NCBI GenBank assembly: GCA_040081265.1
Contig: JBEBGV010000029.1
Location: forward strand, 1-57,214
Direction of reading: 5' to 3'
DNA from: JBEBGV01 sp040081265
Lineage (GTDB): Bacteria > Acidobacteriota > Vicinamibacteria > Vicinamibacterales > UBA2999
Length of the DNA stretch: 57,214 nucleotides
In this document: positions 1-9,600 of the stretch, in pieces
How positions within the stretch are numbered: the first letter of the stretch is position 1
How the letters are laid out: every line of letters begins with the position of its first letter
Translations under genes and position numbers: made by a program
Notes under the pieces: generated by a model
What the model was told of the DNA's origin: nothing
What the model saw: only the letters and a program-made list of their open reading frames with translations
Databases searched by the model: none

Positions 1-74
1 GCAAGGTCCTGCTGCAGGAAGAGGCTGCCGGTCAGGGCGGCGCGGCGGGAGCCGCGCCCGCTGGCAAGGAGTAA
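1..74 (+). CDS. pnp: Polyribonucleotide nucleotidyltransferase, C-terminal end (partial)
   Basis: Only the last 23 codons and the TAA stop are in the window; the gene enters from the left edge. The readable tail (KVLLQEEAAG, then Gly/Ala-rich, ending APAGKE) is identical to the end of the second copy at 3749-4060, where the preceding S1 RNA-binding domain identifies it as PNPase, the 3'-5' phosphorolytic exoribonuclease of the RNA degradosome. The stop codon overlaps the ATG of the following cupredoxin leader (TAATG). This copy may be the full-length gene, but the upstream part cannot be seen. Identity is by comparison with the second copy. Confidence 0.75.
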   Translation, partial: KVLLQEEAAGQGGAAGAAPAGKE

Positions 75-450
75 TGCATCGAAGGCGCCTGATCGCCCTG
101 CTGCTGTTCGCTGGCAGCGTGGCGATCAGGCCCCCTTCGACACGCTCAGGGCGCAGGATCAGGCGCCGAGCCGGCGGGAACTCACCGTCACCGTCAAGGA
201 TTTCCGCTTCACACCCGACCGACTCGAGGTCGTCCAGGACGACCTCGTTCGCGTCACCATCATCAGCGACGACCTTCCGCACAGCTTCAACGTCGACGAG
301 TACCGGATCGCCAGGCGAGTGGCCGCGAAGGGACGCACGGTGGTTGAATTCCGCGCCGACCGCGTCGGCACGTTTCCCTTCTACTGCAATCTGACCAGCG
401 AGCCTGGCCACGACCAGATGCGCGGCCAGCTCGTCGTGCGTCCGAAGTAG
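74..450 (+). CDS. Cupredoxin-domain secreted protein, copy 1; leader and body in different frames
   Basis: The ATG at 74 opens a good signal peptide (MHRRRLIALLLFAGSVA), but the cupredoxin body (RELTVTVKDFRFTPDRLEVV from about 175 to the TAG at 448-450) lies in another frame with no start codon of its own. Body motifs fit a copper-binding cupredoxin: LPHSF (His), FYCN (Cys) and PGHDQM (His, Met). The two frames meet at a run of five C at 131-135; a sixth C would join leader and body. The junction carries the sequence CCCTTCGACACGCTCAGGGC, which would encode PFDTLRAQ. The second copy (4060-4436) has the same frame problem. Four of the six differences between copies fall in third codon positions of the body frame, which hints that the body is under selection. 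It could be a pseudogene, a slippage-controlled gene or a consistent sequence error. Confidence 0.5.
132..153. repeat. Short dispersed repeat CCCTTCGACACGCTCAGGGC in cupredoxin leader (copy 1)
   Basis: This 20-base GC-rich element resembles a short repeat that I recall as common in environmental bacterial genomes and in signal-peptide junctions of secreted proteins. It is flanked by the direct repeat GATCAGGC (124-131 and 157-164), so a 33-bp unit may have been inserted. The same element occurs at 4118-4139 in the second copy. Recognition of the family is from memory, not from a search. Confidence 0.4.
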
Positions 451-483
451 CCGTTCGCGCTACGAGAGAACCGCTCCCCGGAG

Positions 484-1641
484 TCACCGGGCCGAATTGC
501 TGGAACCCGCGCCGTACGTCTTGGAAAAGCTGTTACGGGCGTTGGTCACCACAAACGTGCCATCCTCTCGAGCGGACACCTTGATCCAATACGCCGGCCC
601 GTTGTGAGCCGGCGGGGGTGGCATGTTGTCCCCTAACGGCATTGGGGCAATCGGCACCACCGGCAGCTGATCGTCGGCCGCGTTTGCGATGAACATTCCG
701 GGGACGGTGTACTCCTGCCCGCTCAACAGGGAGAAGTGCGTCTGCCACAGGTCCTCGAATCGAGGGGCCGTGTGCAGTACCTGCATCGCCCCAGGGTGCC
801 CTCCTTTGCGGGTGCCAGTACTCATGAGCGCCACACGCGGGGCGATGGCATGCACGAGTACCGGACCGTTGGACAACACGTTCCCGTGCTGGGACATGAT
901 GAACACGTCCACATCACCGACACGGTTCTCGGGACACATCAGCTCGAACTCCTTGTTCCAGGTCAAGTCTCCCAGGAACAACGCATGAAATCGTCCAAAC
1001 CTGATGGAGGTCCCGACCGACTGGGCATTCTCGCTGGCATCGGCGGTCTTCGCGGTGTACTCGGCGCAGTAGGGATTCGGTTTCCCGACACCCGGGAGCG
1101 ACGTGCGCATGGCCTGTCCCGCCGACATGACGACCCGGACGTCCAGGCCTTCAACCGGGATGCGGTCGCCGGGAAGCGCGACCGTTCGTTGTGCCTTGGC
1201 GTGCAACGCAGCGTACGCTGGTAAGAACGTCTCGGTCGCGGCGGTCGCTTCGGCGTTGACGCCATGGTCGATGAAGTGCTGGATGGGCATCCGTGCGGCC
1301 AACTCGGTGAGCCCGCCGAAATGGTCCGCATGATAATGCGTCAGGATTAGGTGGTCGATCCGCTTGACGCCTGCGTCTTTGGCGGCATCGAGGATGCGAA
1401 GCGCATCGCGGGCGCCGGCCGTGCCTCCGTTCCCCGTGTCGATCAGAAGCGACTCGCCGGTGGGTGACACAAACAGCGTGGCATTCCCGCCTTCTACATC
1501 GATGACGTAGATCGACAGCGTCCTCGGCGATGGGACCTGGGCATTTGGTTGAACGACCGCCCAGAGCAGCAGAGCGACGATTGCCGTCAGGCGCAGGGGC
1601 CTGCCGGGCGGCGCCTTATAGCAACTGAACCTTGAAGCCAT
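484..1641 (-). CDS. Secreted metallo-beta-lactamase fold hydrolase
   Basis: A 385-residue protein with an N-terminal signal peptide (hydrophobic LTAIVALLLWAVV, ending near AQV). The MBL metal site THYHADH sits at about residues 102-107 (H-x-H-x-D-H), preceded by a beta strand with the LLIDTG motif and followed by a second metal-ligand region (SQHGNVL). The fold resembles the ComEC/Rec2-type MBL domain without membrane helices, so it probably acts as an exported hydrolase; the substrate is unknown. I chose the ATG at 1641 because the signal peptide begins just after it; this overlaps the end of the upstream VOC gene by 26 nt, suggesting translational coupling. It belongs to a three-gene minus-strand cassette bracketed by duplicated pnp/cupredoxin DNA. 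Confidence 0.8.
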   Translation of the reverse strand: MASRFSCYKAPPGRPLRLTAIVALLLWAVVQPNAQVPSPRTLSIYVIDVEGGNATLFVSPTGESLLIDTGNGGTAGARDALRILDAAKDAGVKRIDHLILTHYHADHFGGLTELAARMPIQHFIDHGVNAEATAATETFLPAYAALHAKAQRTVALPGDRIPVEGLDVRVVMSAGQAMRTSLPGVGKPNPYCAEYTAKTADASENAQSVGTSIRFGRFHALFLGDLTWNKEFELMCPENRVGDVDVFIMSQHGNVLSNGPVLVHAIAPRVALMSTGTRKGGHPGAMQVLHTAPRFEDLWQTHFSLLSGQEYTVPGMFIANAADDQLPVVPIAPMPLGDNMPPPPAHNGPAYWIKVSAREDGTFVVTNARNSFSKTYGAGSSNSAR

Positions 1642-2077
1642 CGGGGTCGACGACGTGGAAGCCCACAGTTCCAGGAACGTTTGGCTCATCAACCGGCGCA
1701 ATTCCGGCACCTCGTAGTTGCTGCACAAGGGACGCCCGTTCGAACCCCTCAACCCTCACGCCAAGGTGGTTCACCTGTCCTGGCTCGCCGGCGCGGCGAA
1801 GGACCAGGTTCGCATTACCGCCAAGGTCCAACCGCACCTCATTGTCAGGTCTTGGGTTTTGATTCACCGATGCCGTGAACACCTTTGCGTAGAATTCGCG
1901 GGACCGCTGGAGGTCACTGACCTGGAGTGAGATGTGGTCGATACGACTCACCGTGACGCCGGCTGCGGCTTCGGTTGGCGCGCCGGCTACCAGTGCGGCA
2001 AGGGCTGCGATCAGTTCTCGTCGAGTCACTGTGCCCCTCTCGTAGCGACTCAGTAACCGGGACACTACCGTCGTCAT
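1616..2077 (-). CDS. Exported VOC (glyoxalase/bleomycin resistance) superfamily protein
   Basis: A 153-residue protein. The C-terminal part is a single VOC module: IDHISLQVSDLQRSREFYAKVF at the start, NHLGVRVEGF in the middle and DPDGFKVQLL at the end, with His and Glu/Asp positions typical of metal-binding VOC folds. The N-terminus has a twin-arginine-like segment (VTRRELIAALAALVAG), consistent with Tat export; tatA and tatC lie 10 kb away. The start at 2077 is backed by GGAAAGGGG just upstream. The gene precedes and slightly overlaps the MBL hydrolase. The reaction cannot be assigned; dioxygenase, lyase or binding roles all occur in this family. Confidence 0.75.
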   Translation of the reverse strand: MTTVVSRLLSRYERGTVTRRELIAALAALVAGAPTEAAAGVTVSRIDHISLQVSDLQRSREFYAKVFTASVNQNPRPDNEVRLDLGGNANLVLRRAGEPGQVNHLGVRVEGFERASLVQQLRGAGIAPVDEPNVPGTVGFHVVDPDGFKVQLL

Positions 2078-2215
2078 CGCAAACCCCTTTCCGTGTCTGA
2101 CGTGGGCACACGACGCGACAGCGTGGCGTGCGTCAGCCCAACGTCCGCGTTTCAGCCGCGGCGGCACCAAATGCTTACATGCACCGCCGTCGGAGGCAAG
2201 CCCGAGTCAGGCCGT

Positions 2216-3616
2216 CTACCGAACCCGAAACAGGGTGAGGTCGATGGTATTCGCCACCGCCTGGTAGCCCGCCGCGTTCAAGTGAAGGTGGTCTCCTGGA
2301 TCGTATTTGGCGAGGGTCTTCGTCGGGTGATTAGGGTCGCGGACGGCCGCATCGAAGTCGAAGACTGCGTCATACGCCCTGCTGGTTCGAATCCACTCGT
2401 TGAGCGTCTGGCGCTTGGCTTCTCCCTCGGGCGTCCAGTAATTGGCCCCCTCAAATGGCGTGAGTGTCGCCCCGTAGATCCTGATTCCCCGCGAATGCGC
2501 GCGCTCTATCATCTGTCTGTGCGCTCCGATGAGATCGGCCGCGCTGGGCAAGGCGTTCTGACGCCCCTGCCCAATATCATTGATTCCTTCGAGGACGATG
2601 ACGTGTGTCACACCTGGTTGCGCGATGACGTCGCGATCGAATCGCGCGAGCGCGCCAGGGCCGACACCGTCGTTCAGCACGCGGTTGCCACCGATGCCGG
2701 CGTTGAGGACGGCCATCCGCAGCCCCGCATTCGCAAGGCGCCTGGCGAAATGGTCTGGCCATCGGTTGTTCGCGTCGATCGTTGAGGCCGTCCCGTCGGT
2801 AATCGAGTCTCCGATCGCGACGATCGCTCCTGTCTGCTCGGGCGCCATGACTTCGACGCGACCCAGGAAGAACCAAGTCGCGCTGGGCAGCCCGTCGCCA
2901 CGGCGATAGGCCGTCGTCGTCTGCACGGGCATGCTGAGGGCACCCGCATGGTTTCCAGGCGGCGAAACATAGCTGGTCTGCCACGACGCCGGATGGGTCG
3001 TGATCGGGGACTTCATCGCGGCCGTGTCTTCGGGCAGGTACAAGTCGATCGCGAGATCCGCAAAATCGGGCGCCACGAGATCGACGGGGTCGCTGACGAG
3101 GATCGCGCCGGCCGGCACGGTTGTCCGGGCCGCGCCACCGAATGTCAGGGCGCGATTGGACTGAGAGACGATGGCGGCATCCTTGTCCCTGAGCGCGACC
3201 TGTGCCGCGCCAATCGTCAGTGGAACCGTGCCGAATGTATTCGAGAGAACCACCCGAAACCTGGAGCCGCCGAGCGTGATATGGGCAATCTGCCTGAGCG
3301 TCTGATTGTTGAAGTGCAGCGGTGACTGGCCACCGATGGTCAACTCCTGGTGAGGCGCGACGGTCAGCACCGCAGGAGGAGTCACGAGGACTTGCCCAGT
3401 GGCGGTTGAACGCGTGGCCTGAACCTGTGTCGCGGGTTGGTCGACGCGAGCCGTAGAAGAAGCGAACCATGTACCGACCCAGTGCTGTCCACCTTGAACG
3501 CCCTGTCCAAGAACAGGTCGTTGAACCGGAAGCGCCGAGAGGACGAACGCGATTGCCAGTGTCGCGGATTGTCGTCGAGTGCGAGTCATGTGACGACCAT
3601 CGCCATGCAACTTCAT
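2216..3616 (-). CDS. Secreted SGNH/GDSL hydrolase
   Basis: A 466-residue exported esterase-type enzyme. A signal peptide covers about residues 15-38. A beta-rich N-terminal domain (40-255) is followed by the SGNH catalytic domain: block I AIGDSITDG with the nucleophile Ser near residue 271, block II NAGIGGNR, block III EGINDIG, and the Asp-His pair in DHLHLN near the C-terminus. Family members of this size act on carbohydrate acyl or rhamnogalacturonan acetyl esters, or on lipids; the sequence does not say which. The ATG at 3616 has GAGGGA five bases upstream; an internal ATG at 3589 has no such site. It is the first gene of the minus-strand cassette, and a promoter would lie in 3617-3745. 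Confidence 0.82.
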   Translation of the reverse strand: MKLHGDGRHMTRTRRQSATLAIAFVLSALPVQRPVLGQGVQGGQHWVGTWFASSTARVDQPATQVQATRSTATGQVLVTPPAVLTVAPHQELTIGGQSPLHFNNQTLRQIAHITLGGSRFRVVLSNTFGTVPLTIGAAQVALRDKDAAIVSQSNRALTFGGAARTTVPAGAILVSDPVDLVAPDFADLAIDLYLPEDTAAMKSPITTHPASWQTSYVSPPGNHAGALSMPVQTTTAYRRGDGLPSATWFFLGRVEVMAPEQTGAIVAIGDSITDGTASTIDANNRWPDHFARRLANAGLRMAVLNAGIGGNRVLNDGVGPGALARFDRDVIAQPGVTHVIVLEGINDIGQGRQNALPSAADLIGAHRQMIERAHSRGIRIYGATLTPFEGANYWTPEGEAKRQTLNEWIRTSRAYDAVFDFDAAVRDPNHPTKTLAKYDPGDHLHLNAAGYQAVANTIDLTLFRVR

Positions 3617-3748
3617 GTCGATCCCTCATCGTGTCGGCCCAACGACTATTCGGCCGATCGGCATGGTCCGATACGCGGCAGGCGCCCGCAGTATATGGGC
3701 GGTCACCGTTGGCGGCAAGACACTCGCGGACCTGGCGTCCGCGAGATC

Positions 3749-4060
3749 GGGATCATTCAGGAACTGACGGCCACGCCCGAGCTCAACAAGACCTACATGG
3801 GCAAGGTGCAGCGCATCACGGATTTCGGCGCGTTCGTCGAGATCATGGCTGGCACCGATGGCCTGCTCCACGTCTCGGAGATCGCGAACCACCGCGTGAA
3901 GGACGTGCGGGATGAGCTGAAGGAAGGCCAGCAGATCCTCGTCAAGGTCATCGCCATCGACCCGACGGGCAAGATTCGCCTGAGCCGCAAGGTCCTGCTG
4001 CAGGAAGAGGCTGCCGGTCAGGGCGGCGCGGCGGGAGCCGCGCCCGCTGGCAAGGAGTAA
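3749..4060 (+). pseudogene. pnp: 5'-truncated duplicate of pnp (S1 domain only)
   Basis: About 104 codons (GIIQELTATPELNKTYMGKV to the end APAGKE) match the end of the PNPase KH region and the complete S1 domain (ITDFGAFVEI, GTDGLLHVSEI, GQQILVKVIAID, KIRLSRK). The two RNase PH domains are missing, and upstream sequence becomes unrelated near 3745, so this is a fragment. The frame is open back to an ATG at 3437 but that stretch is antisense to the SGNH gene and does not resemble protein. Its last 74 bases are identical to window positions 1-74. A short S1-domain protein could still be made, but no start site is evident. Confidence 0.75.
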
Positions 4061-4436
4061 TGCATCGAAGGCGCCTGATCGCCCTGCTGCTGTTCGCTGG
4101 CAGCGTGGCGATCAGGCCCCCTTCGACACGCTCAGGGCGCAGGATCAGGCGCCGAGCCGGCGGGAACTCACCGTCACCGTCAAGGATTTCCGCTTCACAC
4201 CCGACCGACTCGAGGTCGTCCAGGACGACCTCGTTCGCGTCACCATCATCAGCGACGACCTTCCGCACAGCTTCAACGTCGACGAGTCCCGGATCGCCAG
4301 GCGAGTGGCCGCGAAGGGACGCGCGGTGGTTGAGTTCCGCGCCGACCGCGTCGGCACGTTTCCCTTCTACTGCAACCTGACGAGCGAGCCTGGCCACGAC
4401 CAGATGCGCGGCCAGCTCGTCGTCCGTCCGAAGTAG
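4060..4436 (+). CDS. Cupredoxin-domain secreted protein, copy 2; leader and body in different frames
   Basis: This is the second copy of the gene at 74-450, at a constant offset of 3986. The first 300 bases are identical; six substitutions fall in the last third, giving one Tyr-to-Ser and one Thr-to-Ala change and four silent changes in the cupredoxin frame. The leader/body frame mismatch and the five-C run are the same. Copper-ligand motifs (LPHSF, FYCN, PGHDQM) are kept. Homology stops exactly at the TAG (4434-4436). The convergent RluA gene ends 14 bases further on. Confidence 0.5.
4118..4139. repeat. Short dispersed repeat CCCTTCGACACGCTCAGGGC (copy 2)
   Basis: Same element as at 132-153, also between two GATCAGGC direct repeats, inside the duplicated segment. 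Confidence 0.4.
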
Positions 4437-4449
4437 TTCCCGCTCCCTG

Positions 4450-5391
4450 TCACCGACGGAGACGGCTGAGCAACTCCGACATGTCCGCCGGCAGCGGCGC
4501 TTCGAACGAGACGGGCCGGTCACGGTCAGGATGGATGAACGCGAGCCGTCTGGCGTGCAGCGCCTGGCGCGGGAACGACAGTGGGCGCAGCACATCCGGC
4601 CCGTAGACATACCGCTGTTCCCCGACGAGTGTGTGGCCGCGAAGCCGGGCCTGGATGCGGATCTGGTTGCGCTTGCCGGTGACGAGGCTGACCTCGACGA
4701 GCGACGTATCCGCAAACGTCTCGAGCACGCGAAAGCGCGCCTCGGCGCTCGCCGCCCGCGGGTCGTCAGGGTGCGTTTCCTTCTGGATGAGCGCTCGCTC
4801 GTCCCACACGAGATGGTCCTGCCAGACCCCTGACGCCGGCTGCGGGTGGCCGTACACGACCGCCCAGTAGGTGCGTTCCGGTTCACGCCGGCGGAACTGG
4901 CCCTTCAGCATTGCCTGCGCCGCCTCGCTCTTGGCAAAGAGCACCAGGCCAGAGGTGTCGCGATCGATCCGGTGCACCACGAAGGGGTGCCGGCGGTGCG
5001 GTCGCAGGTACTCGCGTAACTGGTCTCGCACCGACGAGGACGCAGGCTGACGCTCGAGCGGAACGGTCAGCAGCCCGGGCGGCTTGTTGATGACGATGAG
5101 CGTGGAGTCTTCGTACACGATCGCCAGATCGCCGGTGGCCACGCGGGGCGCGCGGGAACTGCCCGGGCGATCGGCCCAGACGCGAACGAGGTCGCCGCGT
5201 CGAAGACGGGTGGCGCCGTCCGCAATTCCAACTTCCGCGCCGTTGAGGAACACCTTGCCCCGCTCGAGGGCCGTGGCGGCGCGACTGCGTGATCCCAGAC
5301 GCGCGGGATCGGCGAGAAATTTATCCAGCCTGACGCTCGCGTCGCCTTCGCCAACCGTCCACTCCGGCGCGTGAACGGGCGGGCCGGTCAC
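4450..5391 (-). CDS. RluA-family 23S rRNA/tRNA pseudouridine synthase
   Basis: A 313-residue enzyme isomerising uridine to pseudouridine in structured RNA. An N-terminal S4 RNA-binding domain (VRLDKFLAD to VFLNGAEV) precedes the catalytic domain with the family signature HRIDRDTSGLVLF near residue 140, whose Asp is the nucleophile, then KRNQIRIQARLRGHTLVGE. Domain order fits RluC/RluD-like enzymes; the precise target cannot be told. I chose the GTG at 5391 because it forms a GTGA overlap with the stop of the upstream M48 protease; an in-frame ATG at 5436 would add a basic, unstructured tail. Convergent to the cupredoxin copy 2. Confidence 0.85.
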   Translation of the reverse strand: MTGPPVHAPEWTVGEGDASVRLDKFLADPARLGSRSRAATALERGKVFLNGAEVGIADGATRLRRGDLVRVWADRPGSSRAPRVATGDLAIVYEDSTLIVINKPPGLLTVPLERQPASSSVRDQLREYLRPHRRHPFVVHRIDRDTSGLVLFAKSEAAQAMLKGQFRRREPERTYWAVVYGHPQPASGVWQDHLVWDERALIQKETHPDDPRAASAEARFRVLETFADTSLVEVSLVTGKRNQIRIQARLRGHTLVGEQRYVYGPDVLRPLSFPRQALHARRLAFIHPDRDRPVSFEAPLPADMSELLSRLRR

Positions 5392-6527
5392 TGTCGGCTG
5401 GCCCGCGCGCGCCCGGGGGCGCCGCCGGCCTCCCACGTCTGCGCGGCGCGGATGCGGGCTCCGACTGGTGGATGGGTGTAGAACGCGAACTCCACCAACG
5501 GGGACGGTCTGTGGTCGGCCAGGTTCAGCGCGCCGAGCCGCTTCATGGCGCTCACGAACGCGGTCACGTTCTGCGTCATCTCGAGTGCGTAGCGGTCCGC
5601 TCGACGCTCATGTGCACGGGAAACGGCGTGCGCCAGCGGACTCAGCGCAATCACGGCCAGCCCCCCGGCAAGAGCGACGACTGGCAAGGCGGCCACATCA
5701 CTCTTGCTCGACAGCTGCATCCACGCTGCGGCCTGAACCAGCGCCACGTCAGCCACCCACGCTGACGCCAGCATGATGGCGGCCTGCACGCCAATCGCAG
5801 TCCAGATGTCGTGGTACACGTGGTGAGCCAGCTCGTGAGCCAGGATGACTTCGATCTCATCGTCAGAGTGATCCGCGAGCAGGGTGTCGGAGACCAGGAT
5901 GCGACGCGTGTTCCCGATGCCCGCAAGCGCCGCGTTGGCCTTCTTCGTCCGCGCGCCGACATGCCACTCGAAAACGCCAATGACCCGCGTGTTGGCGCGG
6001 CGGGCAAGCGCGAGGAGGCGGGCCACGAGTTCCCCGCGTCCGAGCGGCTCGCAGGCGTCCACCATCGGAATCAGCACCACGGGGGCGACGTGGGTCATGA
6101 CCACCTGCGCCCCGGTCAGCACGACAGCCCAGACAACCCACCACCATGCCGGTGTCCAGGCCAGCAACGCCCAGGCGAGGACACCGCCAGCAGCCAGGGC
6201 CACACACCCGAGTGCAGAGACCCGGACGTGATCCAGCCACCAGTGCCGCGTGGATTGAGTCAGCAGACCGTACCGTCGCTCGAGGGTGACACCCTGGTAG
6301 TAAGCGAACGGGAGCTGCAGGACCTCGTGCAGGAGCACGAGCACAGCCACAAACATCGCGGCTGTCAGGAAGGCCGAGCCACCGGCAAGCCCGATCGCCG
6401 CGTCACGCACGACCAATGAGGAGCCCGACAGGAGCAGAGCCGCCAGCCAGCCTCCGGCCAGGAGCACGCTTCCAGCCGAGGACTGCCGACGCAGGCGCTG
6501 ATATCGCGTGGCCCTGTCTTCGTTCAT
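5388..6527 (-). CDS. M48-family membrane zinc metalloprotease (Ste24/CAAX-type)
   Basis: A 379-residue integral membrane protease. Several hydrophobic segments lie at about 18-75 and 105-160, followed by the zinc motif HELAHHVYHD (HExxH) near residue 228, a further helix pair, and the third ligand region HERRADRYALEMT (E-x3-D) near 305. This arrangement is that of Ste24/CAAX-protease-like M48 enzymes acting in membrane protein quality control or lipoprotein/peptide maturation. It overlaps the next gene (RluA family) by four bases, so the two are co-translated. The substrate is unknown. Confidence 0.85.
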   Translation of the reverse strand: MNEDRATRYQRLRRQSSAGSVLLAGGWLAALLLSGSSLVVRDAAIGLAGGSAFLTAAMFVAVLVLLHEVLQLPFAYYQGVTLERRYGLLTQSTRHWWLDHVRVSALGCVALAAGGVLAWALLAWTPAWWWVVWAVVLTGAQVVMTHVAPVVLIPMVDACEPLGRGELVARLLALARRANTRVIGVFEWHVGARTKKANAALAGIGNTRRILVSDTLLADHSDDEIEVILAHELAHHVYHDIWTAIGVQAAIMLASAWVADVALVQAAAWMQLSSKSDVAALPVVALAGGLAVIALSPLAHAVSRAHERRADRYALEMTQNVTAFVSAMKRLGALNLADHRPSPLVEFAFYTHPPVGARIRAAQTWEAGGAPGRARASRQ

Positions 6528-6537
6528 GAAGTGAATG

Positions 6538-6606
6538 TCACCTGCCGGACCTGAAGGTCCGGCCTACGGACTGACATGTTGAAAGGTCCGGCCTACGTGC
6601 TGGGGT
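6538..6606. repeat. Palindromic GGTCCGGCCTACG repeat cluster
   Basis: The spacer between the M48 gene and smc holds GGACCTGAAGGTCC, a short inverted repeat, and two copies of GGTCCGGCCTACG (about 6555-6568 and 6585-6598). A related element sits in the proS-nadB spacer at 15929-15990. These look like REP-type intergenic palindromes of this genome. The cluster also lies downstream of smc, so it may act in transcript ending, though it has no T tract. Confidence 0.5.
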
Positions 6607-6624
6607 CCTCTCGTCGGACTGCGG

Positions 6625-9600
6625 TCAGTGCAGCTGGACCGAGATCAGCTTCGACACCCCGGGCTCTTCCATCGTCACGCCATAGAGGCGGTTGGCGATC
6701 TCCATTGTCCGCCGGTTGTGCGTGATCAGGATGAACTGGGTCCGGTCGAGCATGCTTCTCAGCATCTCGACAAATCGTCCGACGTTGGCATCATCGAGCG
6801 GCGCGTCGATTTCATCGAGCAGGCAGAACGGACTCGGCTTGTACCGGAAGATGGCGAACATCAGCGCAATCGCCGTCAGCGCCTTCTCTCCGCCGGACAG
6901 GAGCTGCACGCTCTGCAGGCGCTTGCCCGGGGGTGAGGCGACGATGTCGATGCCGCTCTCGAGCGGATCGTTTTCGTCCAGCAGGGTCAAGCCCGCCCGC
7001 CCGCCACCGAAGAGCGTGCTGAAGGTGACGGCGAAATTCGCCTGAATCGCTGCGAAGGCCTCGCGGAACCGCACCTTGCTGGTTTCGTCGATGCGGGTGA
7101 TGGCTTCCGCGGTCTGGGCGATTGAGTCCACCAGATCCTTACGCTGCGTGGTCAGGAACGCATGGCGCGTCTCGAGCTCGTCGTACTGCTCGATGGCCAT
7201 CATGTTGACCGGCCCAAGGCGATCGATCTTGCCCTTCAACCGTGTGATGGCTTCCTCTGCAGTCATTGACGGAAGCGGACCGCTGGCAGAGAGCGTGGTC
7301 GCCTCCACCGCCGCTGCGTCCACGGGAGTGCCTTCCAAGTCGTCGGCTTCCGTGTCCGGCTCTTCCATGACGACCACCGCCGACGCGGTGGCGGTAAAGC
7401 CTGAGCGCTCGAGCTCGTCGACCTCGACCATGACCTCGTCCAGCGTGTTCTGGACGACGTCCATGCACGACTGCTTCAGGTGCGCGAGGTCGCTCTCACC
7501 GGTGGCACGTCGGATCTCGAGGTCGCCGGCCTCCTGCCTGACACTGTCGAGCATCAGGCGAGCCTGACGAATGACCGTATCCTGGCCTTCGACCAGCACC
7601 CGAAGCGCCGACGCGCCTTCGTCGGCGACACGGAGCAGCTCACGCTGCCCCGTGAGCTGCGCAATGGCGGCATCAAGCGAATCAGTGGCGTCGGCGATCG
7701 ACTGCAGCAAGGCCTCGCGACGCCGATGGACGTCTTCCCGCTCACCTGCACGTGATGCGATACGCTCCTCGAGCTCGCGTGCGCCCTCTTCAAGGCGTGC
7801 CACTTCAGCCTCGAGTGCGACGGCCCGTTCGAACAAGCCCGCGTGCGCGGCCCTGGCCTCAGCGGCTCTGGAATTCAGTTCGTCGACTTCGGCACGCGCG
7901 CGCGACAAGCGGCGCTGCGCCTCCGCCAGCGCCTCCTCGGCTGTGCGCTGCTCGATCTCGAGGCGACCGAGCGATTCCTGTCCGTCCTGATAACGGGCGT
8001 CGAGCTGGGCCCGCTCATCCTCGGCCTGGCGCCGCTCAATGCCGATCATCTCGCCCTTCCGGGACAGGCGCAGCGACTCGTCTGCCGCCCGGGCGAGCTG
8101 GGCGTCAACGCCGACAAGCGTCTTCTCCTGGAGGTGCTGCTCAGCGCTCAGCGCCGCGATCATCGACGTGGACTCGGCGATCGAACGTTCGAAGTTCGAC
8201 ACTTCGTCGATCAGGCGCTGCAGCGCCTGACGCTCGACCGTGACGCGTTCGCGGAGTTCCTTGATCTCGCGTCGAGTCGACAGGATGCCCCTGGACTCGG
8301 CCCTGGCACCACCGGAGACGAGGTGCCGTCCGCGGATGACGTCGCCGTCGAGAGTCGCCACCGGAGCGGTGGTCATGCGTGCGGCTTCGACTGCGTCGGC
8401 GAACGTGTCGGCCACATAGGCCTCGGGCAGCACCCGCCGAATCGTGAGGGCGTGAGGACCGACAACCTGAACGACGTCGGTCAGCGGACGAGCGAGTCCG
8501 AGCGAGGCAAGCACTCCACGGGCGGGCTCGTTCGCGTCCGCACCCACGACGACGAATCCGCATCGACCCGCCTGATGCTCGCGCACGAGCGACAGCCCGG
8601 CTTCGGCCTGCTCATGACGCTCGACCACCACGTGCTGAAGCAGGTCGCCAAGACAGGCCTCGACGGCCCGTTCGTAGCGGCTGTCGGCTTCGATGAAGTC
8701 GGCAACCGCTCCCTGCTGTCCCACGCGTCCATCGGCCTGGACAAGGACCATCCGGGCCGCGTCGCCAAACTCCGCGCGACTGGTCGCCACTTCTTCGAGG
8801 GACGCGAGCCGTGCCTCGAGGGCGGCCACTTCCTGCTCGCCGGTGCGAACGCTCCTGGCCCGCCACTCGAGCTCCGTCCGGGCAGATCCGAGGGCTACCT
8901 CGCACGCCGTTCGGTCAACCTTCAATCCGTCGAGCGCGGCGTGTGCACGGGAGAGCGCTTCGCTCGCCTCTCCGCGTTCGGCCTCGACCTTCTCGCTCTC
9001 GACGCGCACGTCGTCCAGCTCTACGGCCAGCTTGGCCAGCGTTTCTCCGACTCGACCGCGCTGCGCTTCGGCGTGCTCGATCACGTGGCGGACAGCCGTG
9101 GCGGAGTTGATGACGCCGTAGAGCGTGCCGCGCACCTGCTCGAGATCGGTTTCGAGTCCCTCGATCTGCTGCTGGGCATCCGCACTCGCGCGGGTCGCCT
9201 CGGTCAAGACGGTGCCGGCCTGGTCTCGCGCAGCCAGCGCCTCGGCCACGGCAAGGCGCCGAGACTCGAGCGCGATACGGGCGGGTTCGCGGCGGGCGCT
9301 GAGATCGACCACCTCCTCGCCGAGCTGAGCCATGCGTCCGTCGAGCGCCTCCGCCTGCCGGCGATCGAACTCCTGCTGCTGCTGGCGACGATTGATCTCG
9401 ATCTCGCCGGCGTGGGCGGCCTCGCGCAGTCGCGCCGCAGAGGCATCCGCCTCGGCCTGCTCGATGCGCAGTCGCGACAGATCCGACTCGACCTCCGCCA
9501 CACGTGCTGCCGCGGACGTCTCGCGCTCGCGTGCACCGGCCAGCGACGTACGCGCCGCCTCGATGTCGGCGGCCAGCTCACGATACCGCCTCGCCAGGAG

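Noticed and set aside
3437..3748. N-terminal extension of the pnp fragment frame
   Set aside because: This stretch is antisense to the SGNH gene and its promoter region and does not look like protein.
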